Source of the DNA: Owenia fusiformis
Lineage: Eukaryota > Annelida > Polychaeta > Sabellida > Oweniidae
NCBI GenBank assembly: GCA_903813345.2
Contig: CAIIXF020000009.1
Span: 1,242,001 to 1,302,000 of the forward strand
Length of the DNA stretch: 60,000 nucleotides
Reading direction: 5' to 3'
The notes beneath the pieces were generated by a model. It saw only the letters and a list, made by a program, of their open reading frames with translations, had not been told where the DNA came from and searched no databases. Positions 46,001 through 57,911 of the stretch are shown here, in pieces. Position 1 is the first letter of the stretch. Each line of letters begins with the position of its first letter. The position numbers and the translations under genes are program-made.

Positions 46001-49000
46001 AACCATTATATATCGATCTAATGTTATACATCAAGATAATTGTTTAATGATAGATCGAGGTTTTTCATCTAAAAGTCTTCAGAATAAGGAGAAATGTTAA
46101 TAAAAAGAAGCAAAAGTTCACGACCTTGACATGACTTTCAAGATCGCAAGTTTGTAAAATGTGAAAACAAAACTCTTAATTTGAGCATTTCCTTTATTCA
46201 TTTCGGACTATTTTGGTATAACATTACTTAAGAATTGTGTGCAAAGGACCCAGTGATAGATATTTATCGGGAGGATGCATCAAATTACAATATATGTCAT
46301 TTTTATCCCATTTTAGTGTAAGTACTCTATTATCGCCCACTTTATTTTCACTTTCACAATATTTTCTTGAACTTTGTGAAGAAATAAGAGGGACGCAAAA
46401 AAATTAGATGGGGACTCAAATTTTTCAAATGGGTTGCGTCCCTGGGACTCAGAAATTTTAATGGCTAGCGCGAACACTGGATAACCATGTTAATATAATA
46501 ATATGAGATGACCATGTTAATTAATAATATGAGCTGACTATGTTTATGTAATACTATAAGATGGCCATGTTAATTATAATAATATGAGATGGTCATGTTA
46601 ATTGTAATACTATGAGATGGTCATGTTAATTGTAATAATATGAGCTGACCATGTTAATGTAATACTATGAGCTAACCATGTTAATATAATATTATGATAT
46701 GACCATGTTAATATAATACTATGAGATAACCATGTTAATGTAATACTATGAGATGACCATGTTAATGTAATACTTTGAGATGACCATGTTAATGTAATAC
46801 TTTGAGATGACCATGTTAATGTAATACTATGAGCTGGCCATGTTAATGTTATACTATGAGCTGGCCATGTTAATGTAATACTATGAGATGCCCATGTTAA
46901 TGTAATACTATGAGATGACCATGTTAATGTAATACTATGAGATAACCATGTTAATATAATACCTTGAGAAAACAATGTTAATATTATACTATGAGATAAC
47001 CATGTTAATGTAATACTATGAGATGACCATGTTAATGTAATACTATGAGCTGGCCATGTTAATATAATACTATGAGATGATCATGTTAATGTAATACTAT
47101 GCGATAACCATGTTAATGTAATACTATGAGATAACCATGTTAATATAATACTATGAGATGACCATGTTAATATAACACTATGAGATGACCATGTTAATGT
47201 AATACTATGAGATAACCATGTTAATGTAATACTATGAGATGAACATGTTAATGTAATACTATGAGATGACCATGTTAATGTACATATTGTGATGCTTCAT
47301 GAAAATGTTGGTTGTTGAATGGAAAAACCAAAGATTTAAAGAATTTAAACTTTGTCCCAATGGAGGTTATGGCCCACACTTTTTTTTAGAAAAGTTGAAA
47401 AAGTCATGGAGAATGATTTAAGTAACATAAATGTATAAATCAAAGTTATTTTTGTGGAAAACTTTGCTGAATTCAAATATGTTATAAAACAAAGGAAATG
47501 TATGTCATGTAGGCATGAGTATGCAAATCTCACGAAAAATGAGATTTAAAGCTATATAGAGCTGACTCATTTATTGACTAAACACTAAAGATGATTATGA
47601 CAGGGTGTTTTTGTGCAGAATCACGAAATTCAATTTTTTTTATTATTTATATTTTCAGGATCAAAGCCTCCAGAGGAACTTCTAAATAATGAGAACATCA
47701 TGCTACATTTTATGAGACCACCCCCAGATATTGTACAAAGTAAGTTATATTCTTTATTAGTTGCTTAACGGTCATTTATACATTTATTAGATTTATTGTT
47801 TTTATCGCACCCTTGGGTGCTATATTGTGATCAGTCTGCAGATTGGGCGGGCGGGTATGTGTGCCTTTGGACAGGCTTCCCGATAAACCTTGGCTAAGGT
47901 TTCCAGCCAGACCGTTACAGGGATTCATCTGAAATTTTCATGGATGCTTCAGATGTGTCTACGAATGAAAGCCAAGAGCTGATTAGTTTTTTTGGCATTC
48001 TGGGTAAATATTAAGGTGGCCATTTTGGTTTTCCATCATAAAATCTTGTCTGTCTAGGCTTGTCTAGAGGTTTCCAGCCAAACAGTTTCATAGATTCATC
48101 TGAAATGTCCAGGGATGTTTCTACTTATGAAACTTAAGGACTGATTAGTTTTTGGGCATTCTGGGTAAATTTTAACATGGCCAATTCAGATTATCCGTCC
48201 TGAATTCTCGTCTGTAAAGGCTTGTCTACAGGTTCCCAACCAAACCGTTTAAGGGATTCATCTGAAATTTTACAGTTAAGAACTGATGAGTTTTTGGGCA
48301 GTCTGGGTAAATGTTTGGGTGGCCATTTTGAATTTTCCATCACGGAAAATGTATTCTATTCATGGATGTGATCCTGTTCACTCTGTCTTGTTTAATCATG
48401 TTTTGGTAGGTCTTTCCCCTGAGGAACCCTGGGGTTGTCACAATTCCCTAAGGGATGGAATGTTGCCGGATCTGAATAAGTTGAAAACAATCCTTTGCAG
48501 TGCTTTATTGTAGCATTATGCATGTTGATTATGAAGGGTCAAAAAATAAAATGCAATTGGCGCGAAAATTCTGAATGAACTGTGTTCGTTTTTTTGATTT
48601 TCACTGTTCGTATTTTGTTGATGTTCTTCTCTGGAAATATTTTTGCTTGACAATAATCAGAAAATGTGTATTTTGGTGACATATTCTGTCACGTAAAAAA
48701 AACTGGCGTGATTGCAATTTCTTCAGCAAATGCGTGACAAATATGCAAATTGCAGTTGACAGGCCTGTGAATTTTCTATAAGTCTGTGTACATGTACATG
48801 TTCAACTTACAATCATATGTAGTTATCTTACAGTTCTTTTATTACAGAGCTGCCTAAAATGTTGATATATCTGAGTAAGGTGGTTTGGCAAGCCACAGCT
48901 CTACTTTGGCTTTGTAGTAAAACCAGGAGGTACAAACATATAATATTACAAGTAAGTAAAATGGAAGATCAATGTTATGACGTGATGTTAAATAATTAAA

Positions 49001-52000
49001 TAATTCAAGGTTTCCTCTCCTTGGCTCACCAATTAGAATAGAAATGTCATTTAGACTCTCGATCTCCCAAGTTAAACTACATATATACATTATTCCATAA
49101 CTATTTAGATTCACAACAACACAGGGAAATATGTCACCTGTAATGAACAATAACACCAAATCTAACTAACTCGTTGCTGTTTCTTTGAAATCTTTCATTA
49201 CTTATTTTATATTGAATGTTTATGTTCCAGAACCCCCCATCAATTCCAACAATGGCAGTGATGCTGCTGGTCAGCTATATACAGGGGAGTAAGCTGCTTA
49301 TAGACTGGCATAATTACGGATATACCATTCTTGCGATGGCAGTTGGCAGTAAACACCCTTTAGTCAAAATTGCTAAGTGGTAAATACAAATTATCAAGCA
49401 ATTGTAAACATCAGTTTTGGAATATTTTATGAACTTGTTACCATTGTTAATTGTAGTGATATCTTATGAACGTCTATACAACTCGGACAGTAATTCCCAA
49501 AGGGACTGTATTCTCTGTTATTTTTTGCAGGTATGAGCATAAACTAGGGAAGTTCTCAAAACACAACATTTGTGTCACCAATGCTATGAGGGAAGATCTC
49601 AAAAGCAATTGGGGAATAAGGTATGCCCATTAACAAATACTTATATTCACTTTATAGTCTTAATTGAAATTCTCTTGTAGCCAATTAATATTTTACTAAT
49701 TGAGATATTTCAATTTTAGATGAATTATTCAATTATTCAATTATTTTTCTAAGTTGTAATATTGAGAATGTAATATTTAAGTTTTTCAAAATATACTGGA
49801 ACTAAAAATTTTATGATTCATTCACAATTCTTTATATTTTTATTTTTTAGTGCTGAAACAGTTTACGATCGGCCTCCAGAGAAGTTTAAAGAATGTGACA
49901 CTTCAGCCAAACATGAGCTGTTCATAAAACTTGCTGAGAGTTATCCAGTCTTTCGGCATAGGTAAATAATTGAATTGTCTTAGAATCCATATTTACAAAT
50001 AGACAAATCATCCAGTGAATCATTCCAACTTTTAGTTATGCTAATAACATGGTACAAAAATTATTAAAGATACCAAAAGCATACTAAGACAAGGCATTAA
50101 CATGATACTGTACTTCCAGTATTTCTATGCATGCGATTTAGTTTCACCCTTTTTGCAAAAAATAATTGTTGCGAAATTCGCAAATTAAATCCTTGGGAAT
50201 TTGTTATTATCTGGAACTCTGATGTGTTTTGTTTTGTGTAAAACATTTGTCCTGTGTTATTGGGTGATAAATGGGATACTTGCAACAATGTTTCTTACAC
50301 TGACTTATTATATCAGAAAATGATGATGTAATAGAGGTTGGTTTGCAGCTTACTGTTCTCCAAAATCTAGAAATTATAAATCTTATTCACATATGACACT
50401 GGTTTAAGTGTATCTACTGTTCAAAAGGCAACTTAGTTTACAAAGCTTGAGGATATATAGAGAATAATGAAATTTGAACTTGAATTTAAATGTATTTTCA
50501 TGGGCTTGTGGAATATTTTCAGTGGTATTTTCAAATTCATCATGAAATCAATTGTTAGAAAATATAGATGGTACAGTTGTAGTAAAACCAATAAAGAAGT
50601 TGATGAAGTGATGTTTATTTGCAATTTCACTCTCAACTTCCAGTATTAATCTCTTGACTTTAGTAGGAAACCAAAGCATTTTTCCTTTTTGCCAGTTTTT
50701 GATATTTTACAAGGGACAACAAGTGATGCACAGTAACATAAATGTAGAGGGCATTTAGATTATGTTCTGTGTATGATTATCCCTCTATTCTTCCAAGGTC
50801 ATTTTTTGTGAAGAGAAAATTAGAAACCATGCTGCCCTGGCTAGTCTAAATGTTAATAGACTAAAACTGTAAAATAAGAATAATATAATAATAAAAATAG
50901 AATAAGTGTACAAAACACTACAATACAAATCAATCACTATATCTTTGCTATGCTAGATTTGCTAAAGCTGATTTAGATTTTTGATAAAATTGGTTCATTT
51001 ATTGTAAATTACTATAAGTGATATACATAAATACAAAAAAAGTCAGGTATAAAAAACCAACAACAATTTGGGAGATTTCAGTTACTTTTACAGAAATATA
51101 TTTAGAATTTCATTTACAGAATTGTCCCTTTGAAGTTGTGCACTCTCATTAAACATAATGCTTAATTACACTCACCTTAATGAGATTTTAATGACAGGTT
51201 AATATGTAAATAAATCATAAATGATAATTTAAGTGTTGTGGGAGTTGCATTGTTTAGCACTTTAATAAATCAATTGTGTTTCTATTGATTTTTGCATTTA
51301 CCTCAAGTAATACATTGAAGATTGGATCAATAACTAATATGTTTATTAATGATATTATAAAAACATATATTACAATTCCCGATGTATCATACAAATCGGC
51401 CTAATCTATTTGTATATTTGTGCCCTAGTAATTTCCCAAGCTTTATGAATATTTTATATAAGCTTGTAGTTTCCAGTGAATAAAAAGATGGAGCAGCGAG
51501 TTGGATAATTCTCATTTTCTACAATATCATGAGAAAGCAAATTGAATTAATTTACTTATTGAATATTAATAAGCTTAATAAGCTTCTCTTTTACACGTAA
51601 GCTTTATTATTTTGTCTAATTTATTAGTCACCCCTCGAATCACACTATTATAGCACCAGGACCTACTTGATAGCTGATTATGTGTTACAGATCTGATTCC
51701 TCAACATCTACAGCATTTACAGAGCAGCTTTCCGATGGTAGCATTCGGTTATTGCCCACTAGACCTGCCTTGTTAGTTAGTAGTACAAGTTGGACTGATG
51801 ATGAGGACTTCTCTGTGCTTCTTCATGCCCTGGATAGCTATGAGACAGTAGCAGAGGATACGGGAGATCTACCAAAAATTATATGTGCAATTACAGGTAT
51901 CTATCAAATAGGCTATACCTGGTATATATCAATTGAGCAATTAGAGGTATGTTTTAAATGTGCAATACCTGATATGTATCAAATGTGCAATACCATACAT

Positions 52001-54363
52001 TTGCATATACATGTAATAGGTCTAATATATTTACTTCCAGTTGCATATGTCCAGTGATATCCTCCAATGACACATCCTTATGCCATCCTTTTGCCATCCT
52101 CATGTCAACCTTCTGTCATCCTTATGTCATCCTCATGGCATCCTCATGTCATCTTCATGCTACCCTTTTGTCATCCTTTTGTCATCTTCATGTCATCCTG
52201 TTATCCTCATGTCATCCTCATGTCATCTTTATGTCTATGAGGCACATAATTTTCTCTTCTTAACAAAAATAATTTTCACCTCAATCAAAATCATTATATC
52301 CTTTTACTGTAAATGGTGTCTCAAAGTTCATGATATCCTTTTAAGTGGTGTCTCAAAATTATGTTACCCTTGTGGTTTTAGGTAAGGGGCCTAATAAGGC
52401 ATACTACAAAGCAATAATAGAGGAGAAGTTCTGGACGCACATCCAGGTTGTCACTCCTTGGTTAGAGGCAGAAGACTACCCTAAACTACTTGGTAAGTGT
52501 AAGCACTAAAGATTTAGGCAATTAAACATAGAAGGTGACCCATCAAGATGGCCAACATTTTCTCAAATATATAACATTCAACATTTAGGAATCTCAACCA
52601 TGAATAACACTTTAAGGTAATATGAGGAAAATGTGGATCCCATTTTAGGGTTCACTTTATATTTTAATTTTTCCTATTCATCTCCAATATTTCAAATTTT
52701 AGAATTGCTTACAATTTTGATAATTTTCTATATAGAATAGCATACTATTAAGTATCACCAGCCTGTATTTGAATGTGACTTTGTATTGCAGGTTGTGCTG
52801 ATCTAGGGGTATGTCTCCACATGTCATCCAGTGGTCTAGATCTTCCCATGAAAGTAGTTGACATGTTTGGCTGTGGCTTACCAGTTTGTGCAGTACATTT
52901 CAATTGGTTAGTAAACATTACATCTCCCAGAATATTCATGTGTTGTCAAATACTGCAAATATAGTCAGTTATCACTCATCAGGTGTCACTGCACATTATT
53001 TTGGCCTAATTTTAACATGAGAAATTGTCAAATTATTCAAACTGTTAGAAATGAATTAAAATCGAGAAAACCTTAGAAGAAGTGAATTTAAGTTTTTATA
53101 AATTATTGAGAATCGGAGCCAGAAAACTTACCAGACATTGTTCAAATCTTTCGGAAAAGCAAGAGTGAATTTCAATGATTGGTTACCAAATGGTATCCAA
53201 ATATAGGCATGCTGAAGTAAACTGTACTCAGAAAGCTGATCTTTACTTCTTTGTGATTTTTATAATTAAAATGTTTATTTCATCGAATTAATGCAAATAA
53301 TATGGCATTTTACATTAAATGTTCAAAAAGTAAATGATATATTTTGCTTTATTTTAGTTTGGATGAGTTGGTGCAGCATGATAGCAATGGTTTAGTATTC
53401 CATAATGAACAGCAGTTAGCTGAGCAATTACAGGTAATGTCACAATAAGTACTATCCCAACATGTCACAGTCAGCATAATGTGACAGTCAGAATGATAGC
53501 AATGGTTAAGACTTCCATAATGAACTGCAATTAACTGAGCAATCACAGATAATGTCACAATTTATTTATGTCACAGTCAATATTATGTCACAGTCAACAT
53601 TATGTTACAGTCAACATTATGTCACAATAAACATAATGTCAATGTCATCATTATGTCAATGTCATAAAAATATCACAGTTGACATTATGTCACAGTCAAC
53701 ATTATGCTACAGTCAACACTATGCCACAGTCAAGATGTCAATCTCATAATTATGTCACAGTCATTATGTCACAGTCAAGATTATGCCACAGTCACGATTA
53801 TGGTACAGTCTTTACTTGTCACAGTTAGCATAATTTCAAGGTCATCATTATGTCACAGTTGTCATAATAATGTCACAGCTGACATTATGTCACTGTCATC
53901 AGCAAAAAGCATTAACTACATCTTCATTGTATAAATTATAAAATTAGCATCAACGACTGTATATAAAAGTTTGAAAATAGATGTCAGATTTATCAGCATT
54001 TTGTGAACCATGTTTAATCTAAATATTTCAGATGATACTTTAAATCAGTTTAATTTTGCAACATTGCTGTTTGCCTATACATTTTTACAAAACCGCTTCA
54101 TCAAAATGTCTAGAATAGCTGACGATGTTATGAAAATAGCAGATTTGCTGAATAAAATGCTACAAATTCAATTTACAGTCTCTTTACATGATATTAATTT
54201 ATGGTATTTAAACATAATTGAATATGTATTTCAGGATCTCTTGTCAAACTTTCCAAAGCAGCAACAAAAATTGGATAAATATCGTGAGAATCTGAAAACA
54301 TTCCAGAGTAAAAGATGGAAGGAATGTTGGCAGCAGACAGTATTACCTTTGCTCAAGTCATAA
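43016..54363 (+). CDS. ALG1: ALG1 chitobiosyldiphosphodolichol beta-mannosyltransferase, 11 coding exons
   Basis: ALG1 transfers the first beta-1,4-mannose from GDP-mannose to GlcNAc2-PP-dolichol on the cytosolic face of the ER (glycosyltransferase family 33, GT-B fold). Coding exons: 43016-43211, 47659-47739, 48848-48951, 49231-49379, 49531-49620, 49851-49961, 51691-51896, 52382-52492, 52792-52906, 53358-53433, 54235-54363. Phases join throughout to give 455 residues (human 464). Residues 2-21 form one membrane anchor. Family blocks are [15 protein letters not shown] (35-49), IDWHNYGY (151-158), [10 protein letters not shown] (191-200), [13 protein letters not shown] (272-284), [11 protein letters not shown] in exon 8, and [16 protein letters not shown] (361-376), the donor-sugar region. 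No stop or frameshift is seen. The gene is divergent from TMEM184. Intron 1 is long (4.4 kb) and repeat-filled; intron 10 begins with a degenerate copy of the exon 10 end. Confidence 0.97.
43298..44246. mobile_element. TIR element with 10-bp target duplication and AACGTT-rich core
   Basis: The 22 terminal bases are perfect inverted copies (43298-43319 and 44225-44246), starting GGGTTTGTG and ending ACCGGGT, and continue imperfectly as CCGGGTACC-type text. Both flanks are GGTGTCTTGA (43288-43297 and 44247-44256). The core has diverged ~205-bp tandem units rich in AACGTTGTCAAAACG. Long duplications of 9-11 bp are typical of Mutator-like elements, but there is no transposase to confirm this. Confidence 0.85.
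44530..44573. mobile_element. Half copy of the GCAGGGGTAATAT foldback
   Basis: ATATCATTGAATACACCCCT...AGGGCTAGGCACAAAAGCTT matches the left arm of 42131-42268. The second arm is missing, and the 27-bp array starts directly after it. Confidence 0.75.
44577..45567. repeat. 27-bp minisatellite in ALG1 intron 1, block 1
   Basis: About 36 copies of a 27-bp unit, ATGTTAATGTAATACTATGA followed by GATGACC, with many single-base variants. It begins next to a fragment of the 42131 foldback family and is split from block 2 by a ~0.9-kb TIR element. The unit does not match ALG1 exon 1. Confidence 0.94.
45573..46479. mobile_element. hAT-like non-autonomous TIR element inserted in the 27-bp array
   Basis: The left end is CAGTGTTCGCG and the right end is its inverse CGCGAACACTG. 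Both sides are flanked by GATAA (45568-45572 and 46480-46484), a 5-bp target duplication inside the array. Subterminal GGACGCAAAA and GTCCCTGGGACTC motifs resemble those of the element at 8638-9945. CAGNG ends with 5-bp duplications fit the hAT-5 group. No transposase is recognisable. Confidence 0.82.
46480..47283. repeat. 27-bp minisatellite in ALG1 intron 1, block 2
   Basis: About 30 further copies of the same 27-bp unit. Because 27 is a multiple of three, the minus strand has a 121-codon open frame (46610-46975) coding a 9-residue repeat of the type HSITLTWSS; this is best read as a by-product of the array. Confidence 0.93.
47284..47658. other. ALG1 intron 1, 3' end
   Basis: Unique AT-rich sequence with the branch/acceptor region TATTTTCAG ending at 47658. 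Nothing else is seen. Confidence 0.5.
47800..48345. repeat. Dispersed element with ~165-bp internal repeats in ALG1 intron 2
   Basis: It starts near TTATCGCACCCTTGGGTGC. Three units follow, each with TTCATCTGAAAT, then CTGATTAGTTTTTGGGCATT, then GGTGGCCATTTTG. The wording resembles the repeats at 59040-60000. Confidence 0.75.
49962..51690. other. ALG1 intron 6
   Basis: 1.7 kb of AT-rich intron. Open frames at 50433-50649 occur on both strands in low-complexity DNA and show no family signature. Confidence 0.5.
51880..52012 (+). repeat. Weak repeats at the ALG1 exon 7 / intron 7 junction
   Basis: ATGTGCAAT followed by donor-type text recurs: the real junction at 51883-51909 and a copy near 51957-51983 agree at about 22 of 27 positions, and a further partial copy follows. 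The copies are diverged, so this is a candidate and not a clear duplication. Confidence 0.5.
52070..52230. repeat. TGTCATCCT-rich short tandem repeats in ALG1 intron 7
   Basis: Irregular tandem units of about 10-20 bases built on ATGTCATCCTC and TTTGTCATCC. No relation to a neighbouring exon is seen. Confidence 0.85.
53378..53560 (+). repeat. Degenerate duplication of ALG1 exon 10 end and donor
   Basis: The segment from ATGATAGCAATGG at 53378 through the donor is repeated from 53493, a period of 115 bases. The second copy keeps the order of exon text (CCATAATGAAC, GAGCAAT, CACAG) and the following AATGTCACAA, but its donor has changed from GGTAATG to GATAATG, so it is dead as a splice site. 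It also has substitutions that break the coding sense. Confidence 0.85.
53555..53905. repeat. ~18-bp minisatellite in ALG1 intron 10
   Basis: Around twenty degenerate copies of TATGTCACAGTCAACAT-like units. The unit resembles the TGTCACA sequence just inside the donor of exon 10, so this array may have grown from the same duplicated junction. Short open frames across it are repeat products. Confidence 0.85.
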
Positions 54364-55757
54364 ACGAACAGAATCTCAAAGAGTATCTCTCATTCACAGA
54401 AGAGTATAATGCCTCGCCATCAATTTTATGGAAAAAATATTAATTTTGATCATTTTTCAATTGATGCATTGAAAATCTATTTATGTGTTTGATATGTGTA
54501 TGATGTATTATTACTCAACTAACTCAAATTTGCCCCATCTATTTAAATTCACCCCACCTCAAGGCAGAATCACATCTAGCAAGTATTCCATTCCTGAAGA
54601 GTACTCTTGACAACATTTGTTTCAATTTTAGAATATTTTTGGCTCATGTCATTCCTTGTCCTGTCTATTTTCTTAAAATTCCCAAAAGGTGTACTGTATT
54701 TGAGGAAAACTGAAGAATTTTACAACAATGCATTCGTTTTTTTTGGGAGAATTTAAACATCTTTCCCCATTTTAATAACCAATTTATAACATATCTTGGA
54801 TCTTTTGGGATATATTATATTTGAGATTGTAACAAACATATTGAATGGTCGCCTCAACGGATTGCTTGCACTTTTGTTACCCCCTATTGATCTAATTCTG
54901 CCTTTTAGATACTTGCTACTTCATCTCTTCAAATTTATTCAAATTTAGAAAAAACATATGTTTACATAATTATAATAGTTGCTATTATATCAACTATTAT
55001 TATGTAATAATAGTCGTAATCAATTATAATTGTCATCAACTATTATACAAATAGTGACTGCAATTGAGTGAAACACTATTTCCCGAAAATATGGCAGAGA
55101 CTATTTGTTTTTCATATACCATTACATGTATCAACAATGGTAAACACTCAGGTTTATAGTGCCTAACATGCCTAATTGGACAGAAATGCCAAAATATGAG
55201 AAAATTGTATTCAAATTTAAGAGAGAAGTAGTTTGAATGTACATGGCCAGGTGTACACTGAAAACACATAAAAAAGTAAAATTATAAAACATCTTTGTTA
55301 TTATCCCAGAATGCTATAAACGAGCACATTATTTTCATGGAAAACTAGAAGGATATCAGTTACAAGGTTCAAAGTAAAGAAAGGAGTTAATGTCAGCTCA
55401 AGCTGCAGAAAAACCAGGGCATCTTGTCTTAAATGACTTTGACATCTCATTAATATCTTTGATACATGTCATAAGAGGTCACTGTCCTTAAATCTGATTA
55501 TCACAAATGATTGTACAGTTTTGATTAGCTCTTTATAATCACAAATGAACGAGACTTTAAATGTGAGGTCATTAGAACTATATAATATAAAATGGAGATA
55601 GTGATAGAAAAGATCCCAAGGAAATGATAACTATACAGATTGGATATTAGAATATAATATAAACCACATTCCTTCAAATATAAGTAACAGGATTCTATTA
55701 CTGAATGTGTTGCAATCTCCATTTAATTGAAAAGAGACAGACATTGTATTTTATTAT
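54364..55757. other. ALG1 3'UTR and downstream
   Basis: No coding signal. A pronounced AT palindrome region (TAATTATAATAGTTGC...TATTATGTAATAATAG) lies at 54965-55050. No strong AATAAA was noted near the ALG1 stop. Confidence 0.45.
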
Positions 55758-56894
55758 GTCACCACCAAAAGTGGTGACATATTGTTATGGTCTCCGTTTT
55801 TTTGCGACGGCGGTTGGTGGTTGGCGTCCGGCGGTTGGTGGTTGGCGTCCGGCGTATGTAACAATTTCTTACAACTTCCTATAACTTAACAAATACTGTT
55901 TAGACTGACTTCAATTTTTTTCTAAATCATCTACTTGTTCTCAGAAGTTCAAATCTGACTTTAGATTTGACATTTGACCTTCAATGACCTTCTCAAGGTC
56001 AAAAAGGTCTTTTTTCAACTTGCTTCACATTGACTAATTTTTTTTTCAAAATCATCTACATGTTCTCAGAAATTCAAATCTGACTTTAGATTTGACATTT
56101 GACCTTCAAATCTGACTTTAGATTTGACATTTGACCTTCAATGACCTTCTCAAGGTCATAAAAGGTCAAAAAGGTCTGTTTTCAACTTGCTTCAAATTAA
56201 CTAAATTTTTTTTTCAAAATCATCTAAGTGTTCTCAGAAATTCAAATCTGACTTAAGATTTGACTTAAGATTTGACATTTGACCTTCAATGACCTTCTCA
56301 AGGTCAAAAAAGGTCAAAAAGGTCTGTTTTCAACTTGCTTCAAATTGACTAAAAAAATTTTTCAAAATCATCTACGTGTTCTCAGAAATTCAAATCTGAC
56401 TTTAGATTTGACTTAAGATTTGACATTTGACCTTCAATGACCTTCTCAAAGTCAAAAAAGGTCAAAAAGGTCTTTTTTCAACTTGCTTCAAATTGACTAA
56501 TTTTTTTTTTCAAAATCATCTACATGTTCTCAGAAATTCAAATCTGATTTGAGATTTGACATTTGACCTTCAATGACCTTCTCAATGTCAAAAAAGGTCA
56601 AAAAGGTATTTTTCAACTTGCTTCAAATTGACTAATTTTTTTTTTCAAAATCATCTACATGTTCTCAGAAATTCAAATCTGACTTTAGATTTGACATTTG
56701 ACCTTTAATGACCTTCTCAAGGTCAAAAAAGGTCAAAAAGGTCTGTTTTCAACTTGCTTCAAATTGACCAAATTTTTTTTTTCAAAATCATCTACATCTT
56801 TTCAGAAGTTCAAATTTGACTTTACAAGTTCTCAGAGGTTCAAAAGGTATTTTCCAACTTGCTTTAAATTGACCACATTGTTTTAGGTGGTGAC
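55758..56894. mobile_element. Repeat element with GTCACCACC ends and ~150-bp internal tandem repeats
   Basis: It begins GTCACCACC and ends GGTGGTGAC. A GC-rich head (GGCGGTTGGTGGTTGGCGTC) is followed by about six tandem units of roughly 140-165 bases, each running CAACTTGCTTCAAATTGACT, then ATCATCTACATGTTCTCAGA, then TTTGACCTTCAATGACCTTC. There is no coding capacity. Confidence 0.82.
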
Positions 56895-56918
56895 GTTTTG
56901 TCATGTTAATGCCTTGTA

Positions 56919-57838
56919 CGAGGGTTGATCCAAAAGTTTCGAACCGTTTGCTCTAAAAATCTTAATATTGTATGAATATTGTTCATATTTGGCCACAACC
57001 ACCCCATATATAGTAGTTTCATTTTGTGTAAAAATAAACAATAAATTTGACCAGCAACATAGGTGTCTGGTTACCATAGCAACACGACAACAGGGTAGGT
57101 GGAGCAAGAGTACGACACAGTTATCCTGATTCAACTTCAATGGAGCTTATCATTCAAAGATCAGTTACAAAACCTTATCAATCACTTATAAAGTTGTAAA
57201 CTAGATTACTTTTATGAGGTATGTTGATTTATTTTGAGTCAATCAATAAGTTATGACACTTACTCGGTTTAAAAATGTTTTCCAAATGCTTAAAGGCCCA
57301 ACTACAGCCCCATCAGCCATATTCTTCTGATATGGCACAATGTGACTTTTATATGTTTCCTGAGGCCAAGAAACCACTGCGTGGCATCCATTTCGATGAC
57401 GAAGCTGACCTTATCCAGGCATTCACTAATAGCGTTTTTGCTACAGCTAAAGGTGAACTTCACCATGTATTTCAGAACTTGTTGAAACGCTATAAGAAAT
57501 GTGTAGCGCATGGTGGTGACTATTTTGAAGGCGAATGAACTTATAAACTATAATTACCTATTGTAGGAGATTTTATTGGGGTGAAACTCCACGAATTGAA
57601 ATGATCTGAAATATGATTGCTGTAATTCGGAATAAAGTTTTATTTATTCCAGCTCCACCTACCCTGTTGCCATGTTGCTATGGTAACCAGACACCTATGT
57701 TGCTGGTCAGATTTATTGTTTATTTTTACACAAAACGAAACTACTATATATGGGGTGGTTGTGGCCAAATATGAACAATATTCATATAATATTAAGATTT
57801 TTAGAGCAAACGGTTCGGAACTTTTGGATCAACCCTCG
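56919..57838 (+). mobile_element. Mariner-family element, internally deleted, ~190-bp TIRs
   Basis: Ends CGAGGGTTGATCC and its inverse, flanked by the TA target dinucleotide at 56917-56918 and 57839-57840. The inverted arms extend about 190 bases on each side with high identity. The interior keeps only the 3' part of a mariner transposase gene, so the element cannot move by itself. Confidence 0.92.
57275..57538 (+). pseudogene. Truncated mariner transposase C-terminal fragment
   Basis: An 87-codon open frame within the mariner element resembles the C-terminal third of mariner transposases. It shows the HQPYSSDMAQCDFYMFP block, equivalent to the family signature HPPYSPDLAPCDFFLFP that contains the third catalytic aspartate, followed by the LRG..F motif. 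The DNA-binding domain and the first two catalytic aspartates are missing. The frame is intact to its stop, which suggests fairly recent activity of the family. Confidence 0.88.
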
Positions 57839-57911
57839 TATATGATGTGTCATATTTACATTGCCACCCTGGATTGCCACCCTTTCCATTGTACCACTGT
57901 TTAAAAAGTGT

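Noticed and set aside
46610-46975. 121-codon minus-strand frame with a 9-residue repeat
   Set aside because: Product of a 27-bp array (multiple of three) with no stop in that frame; no other coding evidence.
53552-53934. Plus-strand frames in the TGTCACAGTCAACAT array
   Set aside because: Low-complexity minisatellite inside ALG1 intron 10.
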